DNA from: JAAFIW01 sp031414805
GTDB lineage: Bacteria; Pseudomonadota; Gammaproteobacteria; Burkholderiales; Burkholderiaceae_C
Assembly (NCBI GenBank): GCA_031414805.1
Contig: JANOQJ010000066.1
Location: 50,544-114,543, forward strand
Direction of reading: 5' to 3'
Length of the DNA stretch: 64,000 bases
The position numbers and the translations under genes are program-made. Below, piece by piece: positions 34,487 through 42,861 of this stretch. A model generated the notes under the pieces. That model was not told the origin of the DNA and did no database searches. It saw only the letters and a program-made list of their open reading frames with translations. The first letter of the stretch is position 1. Each line of letters begins with the position of its first letter.

Positions 34487-35407
34487 TTAAGACCCCGGTG
34501 CAAACTCGGTCAAAAACGCTAAAAACGCCTGGGTACGTGCCGGGATGAACTTGCGGGTCGGTAAGGCAGCATAAATTGTGAAGCGGCCAAAGATCCAGTC
34601 GGGCAGCAGCTGCACCAACCGTCCCTGAGCCAGATACGGGGCCGCCAGCAGCCGCGACAGGAATGTGAAGCCAGCGCCATCCACTGCGGCACGCAGCAGC
34701 ACATCAAAACTGGTGGTCTGCAAGGCTGGGCGGATGTCCACCTCTACGTCACCATTCACCCCCGAGCCCTGCCCGCTGGCGGGCCGTAAGCGGGTGCGGC
34801 GACCCGCGTGTCCCGAGCTTTGCGGCCACTGGAACTTCAGGTAAGCGTGACCTGCGAGATCAGCAGGTTGCAGGGGCGTTCCTGCGCGGGCCAAGTAGTC
34901 GGGCGAGGCGCAGGCAATCCATTCGGTGGTGGACAAGGGCCGGGCAACGATGTCCGCGTCAAACCCCTCATCGACCACCAGAAACGTCACGTCGTGTTCT
35001 TCAATGCGCGGCTGCGGGAACGGGTCAATGGCCAGATCCAGCAGCACCTTGGGATGGCGCGCATGCCAAGTGGCAATGCGCGGGGCCAGGTAGTAGGAGG
35101 CCAGCACGGGTGTCGCCAGCACATGCAACACGCCCTGCAGTTCGTGGGTGTGTGCCGCCGCTTCGGCCTGCGCGTCATCCACCTCGTGCAGGATGCTGCG
35201 CACCCGAAGCAAATAGGCCTGACCCGCGTCGGTCAAAGACAGTTTGCGGGTGGTGCGCTGCAGCAGCCGCGCGCCCAGCTGCGCTTCCAGTGCGGCCAGC
35301 ATGCGCGTGACGCCTGCAGCCGACATGTCCAGCGCCCGCGCGGCGGCAGCAAAGCCGTCCAGATCGACCACTTTTTGAAATACTCGCATGGCTTGAAGCG
35401 TATCCAT
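34487..35407 (-). CDS. LysR-family transcriptional regulator
   Basis: 306 residues. N-terminal winged helix-turn-helix (MRVFQKVVDLDGFAAAARAL, then MSAAGVTRMLAALEAQLGAR, LLQRTTRKLSLTDAGQAYL) and a periplasmic-binding-fold effector domain from about residue 90. It belongs to the LTTR group with short MDTLQAMRVFQKVV start. It is divergent from a small exported protein gene, and a T-N11-A palindrome lies just upstream. Confidence 0.92.
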   Translation of the reverse strand: MDTLQAMRVFQKVVDLDGFAAAARALDMSAAGVTRMLAALEAQLGARLLQRTTRKLSLTDAGQAYLLRVRSILHEVDDAQAEAAAHTHELQGVLHVLATPVLASYYLAPRIATWHARHPKVLLDLAIDPFPQPRIEEHDVTFLVVDEGFDADIVARPLSTTEWIACASPDYLARAGTPLQPADLAGHAYLKFQWPQSSGHAGRRTRLRPASGQGSGVNGDVEVDIRPALQTTSFDVLLRAAVDGAGFTFLSRLLAAPYLAQGRLVQLLPDWIFGRFTIYAALPTRKFIPARTQAFLAFLTEFAPGS

Positions 35408-35433
35408 ATGAAACAGATTCTATGGTTTCTAAA

Positions 35434-35446
35434 TATTGTTGCAATA
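35434..35446. promoter_or_regulatory. LysR-type T-N11-A box
   Basis: TATTG-TTG-CAATA is a perfect palindrome with the T-N11-A spacing recognised by LysR-type regulators, 27 nt upstream of the lysR start codon. It could mediate autoregulation and control of the divergent gene. Confidence 0.55.
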
Positions 35447-35618
35447 ACTGAAATGGTTAATTGCAGACTGAATAGTATGCAACTGACGTTTGAAGTCGTA
35501 CATTCACGCATCGATGAGCGAAACCCTGAAGACAGGCCTCACCGAGACGGCAGCAGCCTGACACGATGGTTTGGGCAGCCGCTGGATCTGTAACTTGAAC
35601 TTTGAAAGGAAATCCATC

Positions 35619-35903
35619 ATGCAAATCTCCAAACTCCTCGCCGTAACCGCTTTGGCAACCTTCGCTTCTTTCGGTGCTTACGCCGACGAAGCCGACGGCT
35701 CCGACCGCGCCCTGCAATTTACATCGACCCGCACAGCGTCTGAAGTGCGCGCCGAAGCCCTGAACCCCGTGAAAATCAGCAACGGCAGCACGGGCGTGAT
35801 GGCTCTGGCTGACTCGAACGTGGATCGCCAGGCGCTGCGCAACGAGACCATCATGGCTGTGCGCGCAGGTCAAACATCGCAGGGCGAAGCTGGCCTGATG
35901 TAA
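35619..35903 (+). CDS. Small exported protein, DUF4148-like
   Basis: 94 residues from the ATG at 35619, with AAAGGA at 35605-35610. Signal peptide MQISKLLAVTALATFASFGA cut after AYA. The mature peptide is about 70 residues, rich in Ala/Arg/Ser (ALQFTSTRTASEVRAEALNP and MAVRAGQTSQGEAG). Such small periplasmic proteins are common in Burkholderiales and of unknown function. It is followed by a strong terminator, so it is a single-gene transcript. Confidence 0.75.
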   Translation: MQISKLLAVTALATFASFGAYADEADGSDRALQFTSTRTASEVRAEALNPVKISNGSTGVMALADSNVDRQALRNETIMAVRAGQTSQGEAGLM

Positions 35904-35937
35904 GCGCAAGCGGTATAAAGCACGCGCTTGTGCCAAT

Positions 35938-35961
35938 AAAAGCCGCCTTCGGGCGGCTTTT
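35938..35961 (+). terminator. Rho-independent terminator
   Basis: AAAAGCCGCC-TTCG-GGCGGCTTTT: a 10-bp stem with a stable TTCG tetraloop and T-run, 34 nt after the stop of the small exported protein gene. It is symmetrical enough to act also on the NHL-remnant strand. Confidence 0.85.
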
Positions 35962-35978
35962 ATCGTTGGACGAGACCA

Positions 35979-36470
35979 CTATTGTTTCTGCCCGATGAAG
36001 TCGAGGTTTCCGTTCGGGCTGAGGTATCGAAGCCCTCGCGAGCCCTTCCTTCGATACCTCAGGACGGTCGGAACAACCTCAGGGCGAACGGTTGATACTT
36101 TATCGGGCCTGATCCACACGTTGCCTGCGGAATCCACGGCCAACGCCCTGGCAAAACTCAGATTGCGTTCGGGCTGTGTAAAAGTTTGGGCGCGTCCCTG
36201 GCCATCAAACTTCAACACGGCACCATGGCCTCGGCCGCCGCCACCGCCTAAACTTTCAGGCAACGATGCAGTGATGACGTAAATGTTTTCTGCCCGATCG
36301 GCTGCTAAAGCGCTAAATGGTGGCGCGTTGGGCACTGGCCCAACCAAAGGCGAAATGCTGCCGTCGCTGGCTACTTTGTGAACGGCCACTGCGGGACTAA
36401 CGCCACTCAACACATACAAATTTCCCGCGCCGTCCACCGCAACATGCGTGGGCGATTGAAGCGTTGCCAC
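35979..36470 (-). pseudogene. Truncated NHL-repeat protein with repeat-derived C-terminus
   Basis: 163 codons. Residues 1-120 read as NHL/SMP-30-like beta-propeller strands (SPTHVAVDGAGNLYVLSGV, ALAVDSAGNVWI), but the piece is too short for a full propeller and has no signal peptide. The last 40 residues (VSTVRPEVVPTVLRYRRKGS and on) translate a dispersed inverted repeat at 36012-36092. A 42-bp element lies just upstream. I read this as a remnant of a larger exported NHL protein trimmed between repeats. A real short protein cannot be excluded. Confidence 0.55.
36012..36092. repeat. Inverted repeat of the GTTCGCCCTGAGGTATCGA family, second copy
   Basis: GTTCGGGCTGAGGTATCGA at the left and CTCAGGGCGAAC at the right, with an inner CTTCGATACCTCAGG arm. 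Related to the copy inside ureF at 19443. Confidence 0.75.
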
Positions 36471-36512
36471 GGTTGACCTGTTCGAAAACGGGGCATGGTC
36501 GATCTACAAAAC

Positions 36513-36554
36513 GCTATATAAATAATAGCTGCTTGAGCAGTATTTACAAGGGCG
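36513..36554 (+). repeat. 42-bp dispersed element, copy 10 (intergenic)
   Basis: Forward copy between the deaminase stop and the NHL remnant. The 5' part forms a GCTAT...ATAGC hairpin. Confidence 0.85.
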
Positions 36555-36569
36555 AAACCCGGTTTTTAT

Positions 36570-37613
36570 CTAAAACGCAAACGCAGCATCCACCTTATCC
36601 CGATACGCCCGTTTGGCCGACGCATCGGCAAAGCTGGCTTCAAAGCAGTTGCAGGCCAATTGGTAGGCGTGCTGCGCATTCAGGCCTGTGGCCGCAAAGG
36701 TCTGCGTGAAGTTTTCGTTGATGTAGCCACCAAAGTAGGCGGGGTCGTCACTGTTCACGGTGGCCACCAAGCCTGCGTCGAGCAACGTGCCCAGGTTATG
36801 CCGGGCCAGATCTGGAAACACGCACAGCTTCAAGTTAGACAGCGGGCATACAGTCAACGGTATGCGGTCTTGCGCCAGGCGCTGCATCAAAAGCGCGTCT
36901 TTGCTGGACTGCACGCCGTGGTCGATGCGCTGCACCTTCAGCACGTCCAGCGCCGTCCACACATAGGCCGGTGGGCCTTCTTCGCCGGCGTGGGCCACGA
37001 GATAAAAGCCCAGTTCGCGGCAGCGTGCAAACACACGCGCAAATTTCTCTGGCGGATGACCCACTTCGCTGGAGTCCAGCCCCACGCCAATGAATTTGTC
37101 ACGGTACGGCAGCGCCTGCTCCAGGGTTTCAAACGCTTCCTGCTCGCTCAGGTGCCGCAAGAAACACAAGATCAGCGAGGCGTGAATGCCCAGCTGGGTT
37201 TTTGCATCCACACAGGCGCGGTGCAGGCCGTTGATCACCACATCCATCGCCACACCGCGCGCCGTGTGGGTTTGCGGGTCAAAAAACATTTCGGTGTGCA
37301 GCACGTTGTCGGCCTGGGCTTTGAGCAAATAGGCCCAGGCCATGTCGTAAAAGTCTTGCTCCTTGAGCAACACGCTGGCACCAGCGTAGTAGATGTCCAG
37401 AAAACTTTGCAGATTGGTGAACGCATAGGCGGCCCGTAGTTGCTCGACGTCGGCATACGGCAGCGCGACCCCATTGCGCTGCGCCAAGGCAAAAATCAAC
37501 TCCGGCTCCAGCGAGCCTTCGATGTGCATGTGCAGCTCGGCTTTGGGCATGCGGGCCAGGAGCTCAGTCAAACGGTCAGGCGTGAGTGCAGGGATATTGG
37601 AATGCGGGGCCAT
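36570..37613 (-). CDS. Adenosine/adenine deaminase family protein
   Basis: 347 residues, standard length. Metal ligands in ELHMHIEGSLEPEL and HAGEEGPP, the catalytic Glu region there, RIDHGVQS and the Asp pair in VNSDDPAYFGGYIN. The family converts adenosine to inosine or, in the adenine-deaminase subgroup, adenine to hypoxanthine. The nearby BMP-type transporter and xdhAB favour a purine-base role, because hypoxanthine is the substrate of xanthine dehydrogenase. Confidence 0.9.
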   Translation of the reverse strand: MAPHSNIPALTPDRLTELLARMPKAELHMHIEGSLEPELIFALAQRNGVALPYADVEQLRAAYAFTNLQSFLDIYYAGASVLLKEQDFYDMAWAYLLKAQADNVLHTEMFFDPQTHTARGVAMDVVINGLHRACVDAKTQLGIHASLILCFLRHLSEQEAFETLEQALPYRDKFIGVGLDSSEVGHPPEKFARVFARCRELGFYLVAHAGEEGPPAYVWTALDVLKVQRIDHGVQSSKDALLMQRLAQDRIPLTVCPLSNLKLCVFPDLARHNLGTLLDAGLVATVNSDDPAYFGGYINENFTQTFAATGLNAQHAYQLACNCFEASFADASAKRAYRDKVDAAFAF

Positions 37614-37710
37614 GGTGATTCCTCAAGGAAGTTTTTGCAAGCATATTGGATGCTTGCCCTGATCAGATATGAAGCAGAATTTCTGCCATACAAATTGACA
37701 GAGGAAACCC

Positions 37711-37965
37711 ATGATGGATGCTCGCCCCTTCACCAATTCCTGTTGGCGCATGTGTCTTGCAGCGGGTTTGCTGTTCGTCGCGCTGTCGGCGCAGGCGTAC
37801 AAGCCGAGTTACGCAATGGACGCGTTTTTTGCCCCCGGCAGCGCGGTCGTGACTCGGAAAGATCAACTGCGTTTAGAGGAGTTTGCGTGTCGCCTCAAGC
37901 ACCGAAGCCACGATTTTGTTATCGCTGTTGGCCACACTGACAACACGGAGCGGGCAGCGAAGTAG
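37711..37965 (+). CDS. OmpA-ankyrin protein, N-terminal fragment (ends at amber codon)
   Basis: 84 residues from the ATG at 37711 with GAGGAAA upstream. Signal peptide (CLAAGLLFVALSAQA) and the first half of an OmpA-like peptidoglycan-binding domain (FAPGSAVVTRKDQLRLEEFA, FVIAVGHTDNTERAAK). The frame stops at TAG (37963-37965) in the middle of the domain. The same frame resumes as LSMARARNVIAALAAAGV, the second half of the same domain, so the gene has probably suffered a CAG-to-TAG (Gln to stop) change. Confidence 0.75.
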   Translation: MMDARPFTNSCWRMCLAAGLLFVALSAQAYKPSYAMDAFFAPGSAVVTRKDQLRLEEFACRLKHRSHDFVIAVGHTDNTERAAK

Positions 37966-37971
37966 CTTTCC

Positions 37972-39321
37972 ATGGCTCGCGCTCGAAATGTCATCGCTGC
38001 ACTCGCCGCCGCTGGCGTACAAATTACACAAAGCTATGCGGACGGCAAGAGCGAGCTACAGCCAGTTGCAGACAACAAACTTGCCGACGGAAGGGCTAAG
38101 AACCGCCGTGTGAAAATTGAGACGCTGTCCTTTCCGACGCCGGAAAGCGGTGCATATTCCCGGGAAAATTGTTCGCCTGCATGGCGGGCGCGATTGCTCT
38201 CGATGACCGAGCGTGAAGCGCTGGCCTTTGCACGAACGCAGGTGCGTGAGGGCTGGGTGGATCCTGAAACGCTCATGGAAACGGTCATTGTGAACGGGCG
38301 GCTGGACTTATTCCAAGCGTTCTGGCGCCCACGTACGGGTCTGGCACTCGACCAGAAGCAACGTCGTATCGTTTTCCTACAGGTGCTGGGCAGGGGTGAC
38401 CTGCCAATGGTCGAAGCGGCGCTTGACTTGGGATGGCCCCTCTTGCTGTCACAGCGTGAGCCGCTGGCGCACGTGCTTTGCAATTCTTCTGATAGGACAG
38501 CGCCACTCATACGGCTGCTGATTGCGCGCGGTGCCAGGCCGAGTCCTGCACCATCAGGCCAGCTGCCGCTGCTGAATTGCGCATTATCAAAAGGCTTGGA
38601 AGTCGTGCAACTGCTCCTTGAGGCTGGCGCAAACCCACGCGAAGTGCAAGGTGTTGTCGCTTTAGCCGCTTCAAACCGGGAGATGCTTGACCTCTTGCTG
38701 GCAGCCGGAGCCGACCCGCGGGACAAGTTACCGACAAGCTACGGCGGTGGCACTTTGTTCCATGTCATGACCCTGCGGGAGCCTGCCGACATTCATTGGT
38801 TGCAAAGCCTTGGCCTGGACATCAATGAAAAGAATGCCAGTGGTCGCACCCCATTGGCCGTAAAGCTGGATAGAGCACATGTGAAACTACTTGACGCCAT
38901 GGTCGCGGCCGGTGCAACCCTCGATGAGCCGGACCATGGTTTGCTGAACGCCGCACAAAACAATACGGCCGTGCTTTTGTGGCTATTGGAACGCGGCGCC
39001 TCACTCACCCGAAATCCGGCCTTGCTCGCCCAGTGGGTGCGAAGGGGCGACAGCGCCCTTCCTGTGATGGAAGCGTATCGAGCACGCGGCGGCGATATGA
39101 ACGCGCGAAACCACAAGGGACACACTGCGCTGGCAGAAGCGATCTACTGGCTGCAACCAACGGCGGTTGCCTTCCTGCTGGGCGCGGGGGCAGATCGCTT
39201 GCAAGTGGCCCCTGGTATTTCGGCTGAAGCGATGGCTATGGCCCTAGACGTGCGGCCTCTACAGCCGTGTAGTTCGAGAGGTTGTGAGCCTGCGGCACCG
39301 CCCGGTTCGGTGGACGTTTGA
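37972..39321 (+). CDS. OmpA-ankyrin protein, C-terminal part (downstream of amber codon)
   Basis: 449 residues from the first ATG after the amber codon, in the same frame as the preceding entry. MARARNVIAALAAAGV to KNRRVKIE completes the OmpA domain. The rest is about seven ankyrin-type repeats (EVVQLLLEAGANPREVQG, EMLDLLLAAGADPRDK, KLLDAMVAAGATLDEPDHG, TAVAFLLGAGADRLQVA). Together the parts would make an exported, peptidoglycan-anchored ankyrin protein of about 536 residues. If expressed alone from 37972, this half has no signal peptide. A suppressor tRNA or a sequencing error would also explain the break. Confidence 0.75.
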   Translation: MARARNVIAALAAAGVQITQSYADGKSELQPVADNKLADGRAKNRRVKIETLSFPTPESGAYSRENCSPAWRARLLSMTEREALAFARTQVREGWVDPETLMETVIVNGRLDLFQAFWRPRTGLALDQKQRRIVFLQVLGRGDLPMVEAALDLGWPLLLSQREPLAHVLCNSSDRTAPLIRLLIARGARPSPAPSGQLPLLNCALSKGLEVVQLLLEAGANPREVQGVVALAASNREMLDLLLAAGADPRDKLPTSYGGGTLFHVMTLREPADIHWLQSLGLDINEKNASGRTPLAVKLDRAHVKLLDAMVAAGATLDEPDHGLLNAAQNNTAVLLWLLERGASLTRNPALLAQWVRRGDSALPVMEAYRARGGDMNARNHKGHTALAEAIYWLQPTAVAFLLGAGADRLQVAPGISAEAMAMALDVRPLQPCSSRGCEPAAPPGSVDV

Positions 39322-39382
39322 AAGCCAAAACCGAAATTCTTCGGCTGCTGCGGGAGACCGACACACCTCGTTGAAAAGCAAA

Positions 39383-39405
39383 AAGGGCCGCGTTTACAGG
39401 CCCTT
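39383..39405 (-). terminator. Rho-independent terminator of the BMP lipoprotein gene
   Basis: On the minus strand AAGGGCC, a 9-nt loop and GGCCCTT run into TTT, 26 nt after the lipoprotein stop at 39432. The arms are symmetrical, so it may also stop the convergent OmpA-ankyrin transcript. Confidence 0.75.
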
Positions 39406-39431
39406 CGCTCACGCCACCGCGGCTACTTTGC

Positions 39432-40634
39432 TTACTTCTTGTCCCCGCCCGGAATCTTGCCTTCCACGCCCTTCACGTAGAAGTTCAAGCCGCCCAGCAT
39501 CTTGTCGTCGGCCACAGCGTCTTTGGCCAGCCATTCCACGTCTTTGCCGTCGACCTTGACCATCACGGGTTTGCCGTTTTGGGCCAGGATCGGGCCTTTC
39601 CAGATGTTGAAGGTGCCGGCTTTCAGACCGGCCTTGATGTCTTCCACCTGCTTTTTGGTCTCTTCCGGCACATCGGCGGCCACCGACACCATGTCAATCG
39701 CGCCTTCTTTCACGCCCCACCAGGCGCTGCCGGTGGCCCACTTGCCGTCCAGCGCTTCGCGCGTGGTCTGAATGTAGTAAGGGGCCCAGTTGATGATGGC
39801 CGAGCCCAGGTGGGCTTTGGGGCCGTAGGCGGTCATGTCGCTGTCCCAACCGAAAGCGCGCTTGCCCATTTTTTCGGCGGTTTGCAGCACGGCGGAGGAG
39901 TCGGTGTTCTGGAACAGCACGTCAGCGCCGCCGTTGATAAGGGAGGTCGCCGCCTCTGTTTCCTTGGGTGGGGCAAACCACTCGTTGACCCACACGACTT
40001 TGGTCTTGACTTTCGGGTTGACCGACTGCGCGCCCAAGGTGAAGCTGTTGATGTTGCGGATGACTTCGGGAATTGGGATCGAGGCCACCACGCCCAAGGT
40101 GTTGCTCTTGGTCATCTTGCCGGCAATCACGCCCGCCATGTAAGCGCCTTCGTAGGTGCGGCTGTCATAGGTGCGCATGTTTTCGGCGGTTTTGAAGCCG
40201 GTGGCGTGCTCGAACTTGAGGCCTTTGTTGTCGGCTGCCACTTTGAGCATGGGCTCCATGTAGCCAAAAGTGGTGCCAAAAATCAGCTTGTTGCCTTGGG
40301 CTGCCATGTCGCGGATCACGCGTTCGGCGTCGGCGCTCTCGGGCACGCTTTCGACAAAGGTCGTAACGACTTTGTCGCCAAACTCCTTCTCGATGGCTTT
40401 GCGACCGTTGTCGTGGGCAAATGTCCAGCCACCGTCGCCCACAGGGCCTACATAGGCAAACGCAATCTTCAAAGGCTCAGGTTTGGGAGGGGGCGCAGGG
40501 GCCGCCACTGGGGCTGGCGCAGGCGCAGGAGGAGGTGGGGGCGGCTTGGCCTCACCACAGGCAGCGAGGGCGGCTACGGTCAACGCCGAGAGCGCGGCGG
40601 CTTTGAACAGGGAGCGTTTTTGAACATCGGTCAT
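39432..40634 (-). CDS. BMP-family (PnrA/Med-like) ABC substrate-binding lipoprotein
   Basis: 400 residues. Signal with lipobox Cys (LTVAALAACGE) followed by a Pro/Ala-rich linker (PPPPPPAPAPAPVAAPAPPP), then the BMP domain: IAFAYVGPVGDGGWTFAHDN, GNKLIFGTTFGYMEPMLKVA, YEGAYMAGVIAGKMTKSNTL. BMP proteins bind nucleosides or purines for the ABC systems coded by the next three genes on this strand. A 189-nt space with a long inverted repeat separates it from the permease genes. Confidence 0.9.
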   Translation of the reverse strand: MTDVQKRSLFKAAALSALTVAALAACGEAKPPPPPPAPAPAPVAAPAPPPKPEPLKIAFAYVGPVGDGGWTFAHDNGRKAIEKEFGDKVVTTFVESVPESADAERVIRDMAAQGNKLIFGTTFGYMEPMLKVAADNKGLKFEHATGFKTAENMRTYDSRTYEGAYMAGVIAGKMTKSNTLGVVASIPIPEVIRNINSFTLGAQSVNPKVKTKVVWVNEWFAPPKETEAATSLINGGADVLFQNTDSSAVLQTAEKMGKRAFGWDSDMTAYGPKAHLGSAIINWAPYYIQTTREALDGKWATGSAWWGVKEGAIDMVSVAADVPEETKKQVEDIKAGLKAGTFNIWKGPILAQNGKPVMVKVDGKDVEWLAKDAVADDKMLGGLNFYVKGVEGKIPGGDKK

Positions 40635-40691
40635 GGGGCAGTCCTTTGGGTTGCTGAGAAATTAAATTATGGCTCGGGTGTGAAAGCGGGG

Positions 40692-40814
40692 AGTTTGAAC
40701 GCAGAGGTCGCAAAGATTACGCAGAGGTCGCAAAAGGAATACTAAAAACTCAATTTGAATTTGTCTTCCTCTGCGTACTCTGCGTAATCTTTGCGTCCTC
40801 TGCGTTCAAATTCT
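40692..40814. repeat. Long inverted repeat of the CTCTGCGT family, second copy
   Basis: Arms 40692-40735 and 40768-40814 are nearly perfect complements (GAACGCAGAGG...GATTACGCAGAGG). Located between the second permease gene and the BMP lipoprotein gene. Related to 27134-27254. Confidence 0.85.
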
Positions 40815-40823
40815 CCCAATCCG

Positions 40824-41741
40824 TCACCCCGGGTGAAACGGTTTACCCAGCGAGGCCGGCATGTTTACGCGTATCCAGGTGGGGTTGCGCGAGATCAGCA
40901 CCAGCACCACGATGGTGGCCAGGTAGGGCAGCGCGGTGAGCAACTGGCTAGCAACTTCCACGCCCGCGCCTTGCAGGTGGAATTGCAGCATGGTCACGCC
41001 GCCAAACAGATAGGCACCCAGCAGCACCCGCACTGGCCGCCAGGTGGCAAAAGCGGTCAGCGCCAGCGCAATCCAGCCTTTGCCCGCCACCATGCCTTCG
41101 ACCCACAGCGGCGTGTAGACCACCGAGATGTAGGCCCCCGCCAAACCGCACAAAGCCCCGCCTGCCACCACTGCAGCCAAGCGAATACGCCGCACCGGGT
41201 AGCCCAAAGCGTGCGCGGCTTGGGGCGACTCGCCCACGCTGCGCAGCACCAGACCGGAACGGCTTTTAAAGAGAAACCAGACCAGGAACACCACCAGCGC
41301 CACGGCCGCGTAAACCAGTGGATGCTGGCGAAACAAGGCGGGACCGATCAGGGGAATGTCGCTCAAAAAAGGAACCGCAAACGAGGGCCGCTCGGGCAGC
41401 TTTTCCTGCACATATTGAATGCCTGCAAACGCCGAGAAGCCCGCACCAAACAGGCTGAGCGCCAGGCCGGTGGCGTATTGGTTGGTGCCCAGCCAGATCA
41501 CCAGCACGCCAAACAGCGCAGCCAGCAGAGCCCCCGCGCCCATGCCCGCCACAAAGCCCAGCCAGTCGTTGCCGGTGTGCACCACAGTGGCAAAACCTGC
41601 AATGGCCGCGCACAACATCATTCCTTCCGCGCCCAGGTTGACGACGCCCGCCTTTTCGTTGATCAGCAGCCCCAGCGCCGCCAGCGCCAGCACAGTACCT
41701 GCATTCAAGGTGGCGGCAAGGAGCAGGGCGTAGGTTTCCAA
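40824..41741 (-). CDS. ABC transporter permease (purine/nucleoside, NupQ/YufQ-like)
   Basis: 305 residues from a TTG start at 41741 that directly follows the TAA of the upstream permease. About eight membrane segments. GLLINEKAGVVNLGAEGMML, SLFGAGFSAFAGIQYVQEKL and LRSVGESPQAAHALGYPVRR (ATPase contact loop) are typical of BMP-linked permeases of the BPD_transp_2 family. It works with the next gene's product as the heterodimeric channel. Confidence 0.9.
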   Translation of the reverse strand: METYALLLAATLNAGTVLALAALGLLINEKAGVVNLGAEGMMLCAAIAGFATVVHTGNDWLGFVAGMGAGALLAALFGVLVIWLGTNQYATGLALSLFGAGFSAFAGIQYVQEKLPERPSFAVPFLSDIPLIGPALFRQHPLVYAAVALVVFLVWFLFKSRSGLVLRSVGESPQAAHALGYPVRRIRLAAVVAGGALCGLAGAYISVVYTPLWVEGMVAGKGWIALALTAFATWRPVRVLLGAYLFGGVTMLQFHLQGAGVEVASQLLTALPYLATIVVLVLISRNPTWIRVNMPASLGKPFHPG

Positions 41742-42833
41742 TTAATTTGCTCCCGAATTCATAGCTGTTTGAGCACGTTTTACCTGGGCTACCAGCCGAT
41801 ATGACACCAAAGTGTCGCAAGCCAGCAGCGTAAACAGCAGCAATCCCTGAAACACCCCAGTGATCGACTTGGGTAGCCCCAGGCGCGATTGCGCCAGCTC
41901 GCCGCCGATGTAGAACATGCTCATCAGCACGGCAGAAAACACCATGCCCACCGGGTGCAGCCTGCCCACAAACGCCACGATGATGGCGGCAAAACCATAG
42001 CCTGCGGGCACATACGGCGTGAGCTGTCCAATCGGTCCGGCCACTTCCAGCGCGCCCGCCAAGCCAGCCGCGCCGCCGCTGGCCAGCAGCGTCACCCACA
42101 AAGCCTTGCGCGAGGAGAAGCCGGCATAGCGTGCTGCCGCAGGGGCCAGCCCGCCCACCTGCTGCGCAAAGCCCGCGCGGGTGCGAAACAGAAATACCCA
42201 CAACGCAGCCACCCCCAACAGCGCGAGCAGCAGTCCGATGGACACGCGCGAGCCTGCCATCAAGCGGGGAATCTGCGTGACGGATTCAAAGGTTTTGGTT
42301 TGCGGAAAGTTGTAGCCTGCAGGGTCTTTCCAGGGGCCAAATACCAGGTAACTGAGCACCATATGGGCCACGTACACCAACATCAGGCTGACCAGAATTT
42401 CATTCGCATTGAAGCGGTCGCGCAGCAGGGCGGTGATGCCGGCCCAGACCATGCCGCCAGCCACACCGGCCAACAAAATCATCACCACGATCCAGCTGCC
42501 GGTGGATTTGTCGGCCAGCAGCGCCACCCCGCCCGCGCACACCGCGCCAATGATGAACTGGCCCTCCGCGCCAATGTTCCACACGTTCGAGCGAAAGCAC
42601 ACCGCCAGCCCTAGCGCAATGATGAGCAGCGGCGTGGCCTTGACCATGAGTTCACCCAGCGCGTAAGGCGATTTGATGGGCTCCCAGAAGAAGATTTGCA
42701 GGCCCCGCACCGGGTCTTTGCCCAAGGCTGCAAACAGCAAGGTGCCAATGACCACGGTGATGAGCAGCGCCAGCAGCGGGGAGGCGTAAGTCCAGAACGC
42801 TGAGGGTTGGGGGCGGGGTTCGAGCTTAAGCAT
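41742..42833 (-). CDS. ABC transporter permease (purine/nucleoside, NupP/YufP-like)
   Basis: 363 residues from the ATG at 42833. About nine membrane segments. GELMVKATPLLIIALGLAVC, FRSNVWNIGAEGQFIIGAVC, LRDRFNANEILVSLMLVYVA and GLAPAAARYAGFSSRKALWV identify the second BMP-system permease. The C-terminal AQVKRAQTAMNSGAN is the translation of a 42-bp dispersed element (41749-41790), so the original C-terminus has been replaced or extended. Confidence 0.9.
   Translation of the reverse strand: MLKLEPRPQPSAFWTYASPLLALLITVVIGTLLFAALGKDPVRGLQIFFWEPIKSPYALGELMVKATPLLIIALGLAVCFRSNVWNIGAEGQFIIGAVCAGGVALLADKSTGSWIVVMILLAGVAGGMVWAGITALLRDRFNANEILVSLMLVYVAHMVLSYLVFGPWKDPAGYNFPQTKTFESVTQIPRLMAGSRVSIGLLLALLGVAALWVFLFRTRAGFAQQVGGLAPAAARYAGFSSRKALWVTLLASGGAAGLAGALEVAGPIGQLTPYVPAGYGFAAIIVAFVGRLHPVGMVFSAVLMSMFYIGGELAQSRLGLPKSITGVFQGLLLFTLLACDTLVSYRLVAQVKRAQTAMNSGAN
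41749..41790 (+). repeat. 42-bp dispersed element, copy 11 (C-terminus of permease gene)
   Basis: Reverse relative to the gene and read as AQVKRAQTAMNSGA, two codons before the stop. Confidence 0.8.
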
Positions 42834-42861
42834 GGCGTGTCGCTGCCTCTGACTTTGCATG

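Noticed and set aside
39300..39362. Possible lost C-terminal ankyrin segment (frame reading KAKTEILRLLRETD) after the OmpA-ankyrin stop
   Set aside because: It looks like a helix that could belong to the protein in another frame, but no clear frameshift point is visible.
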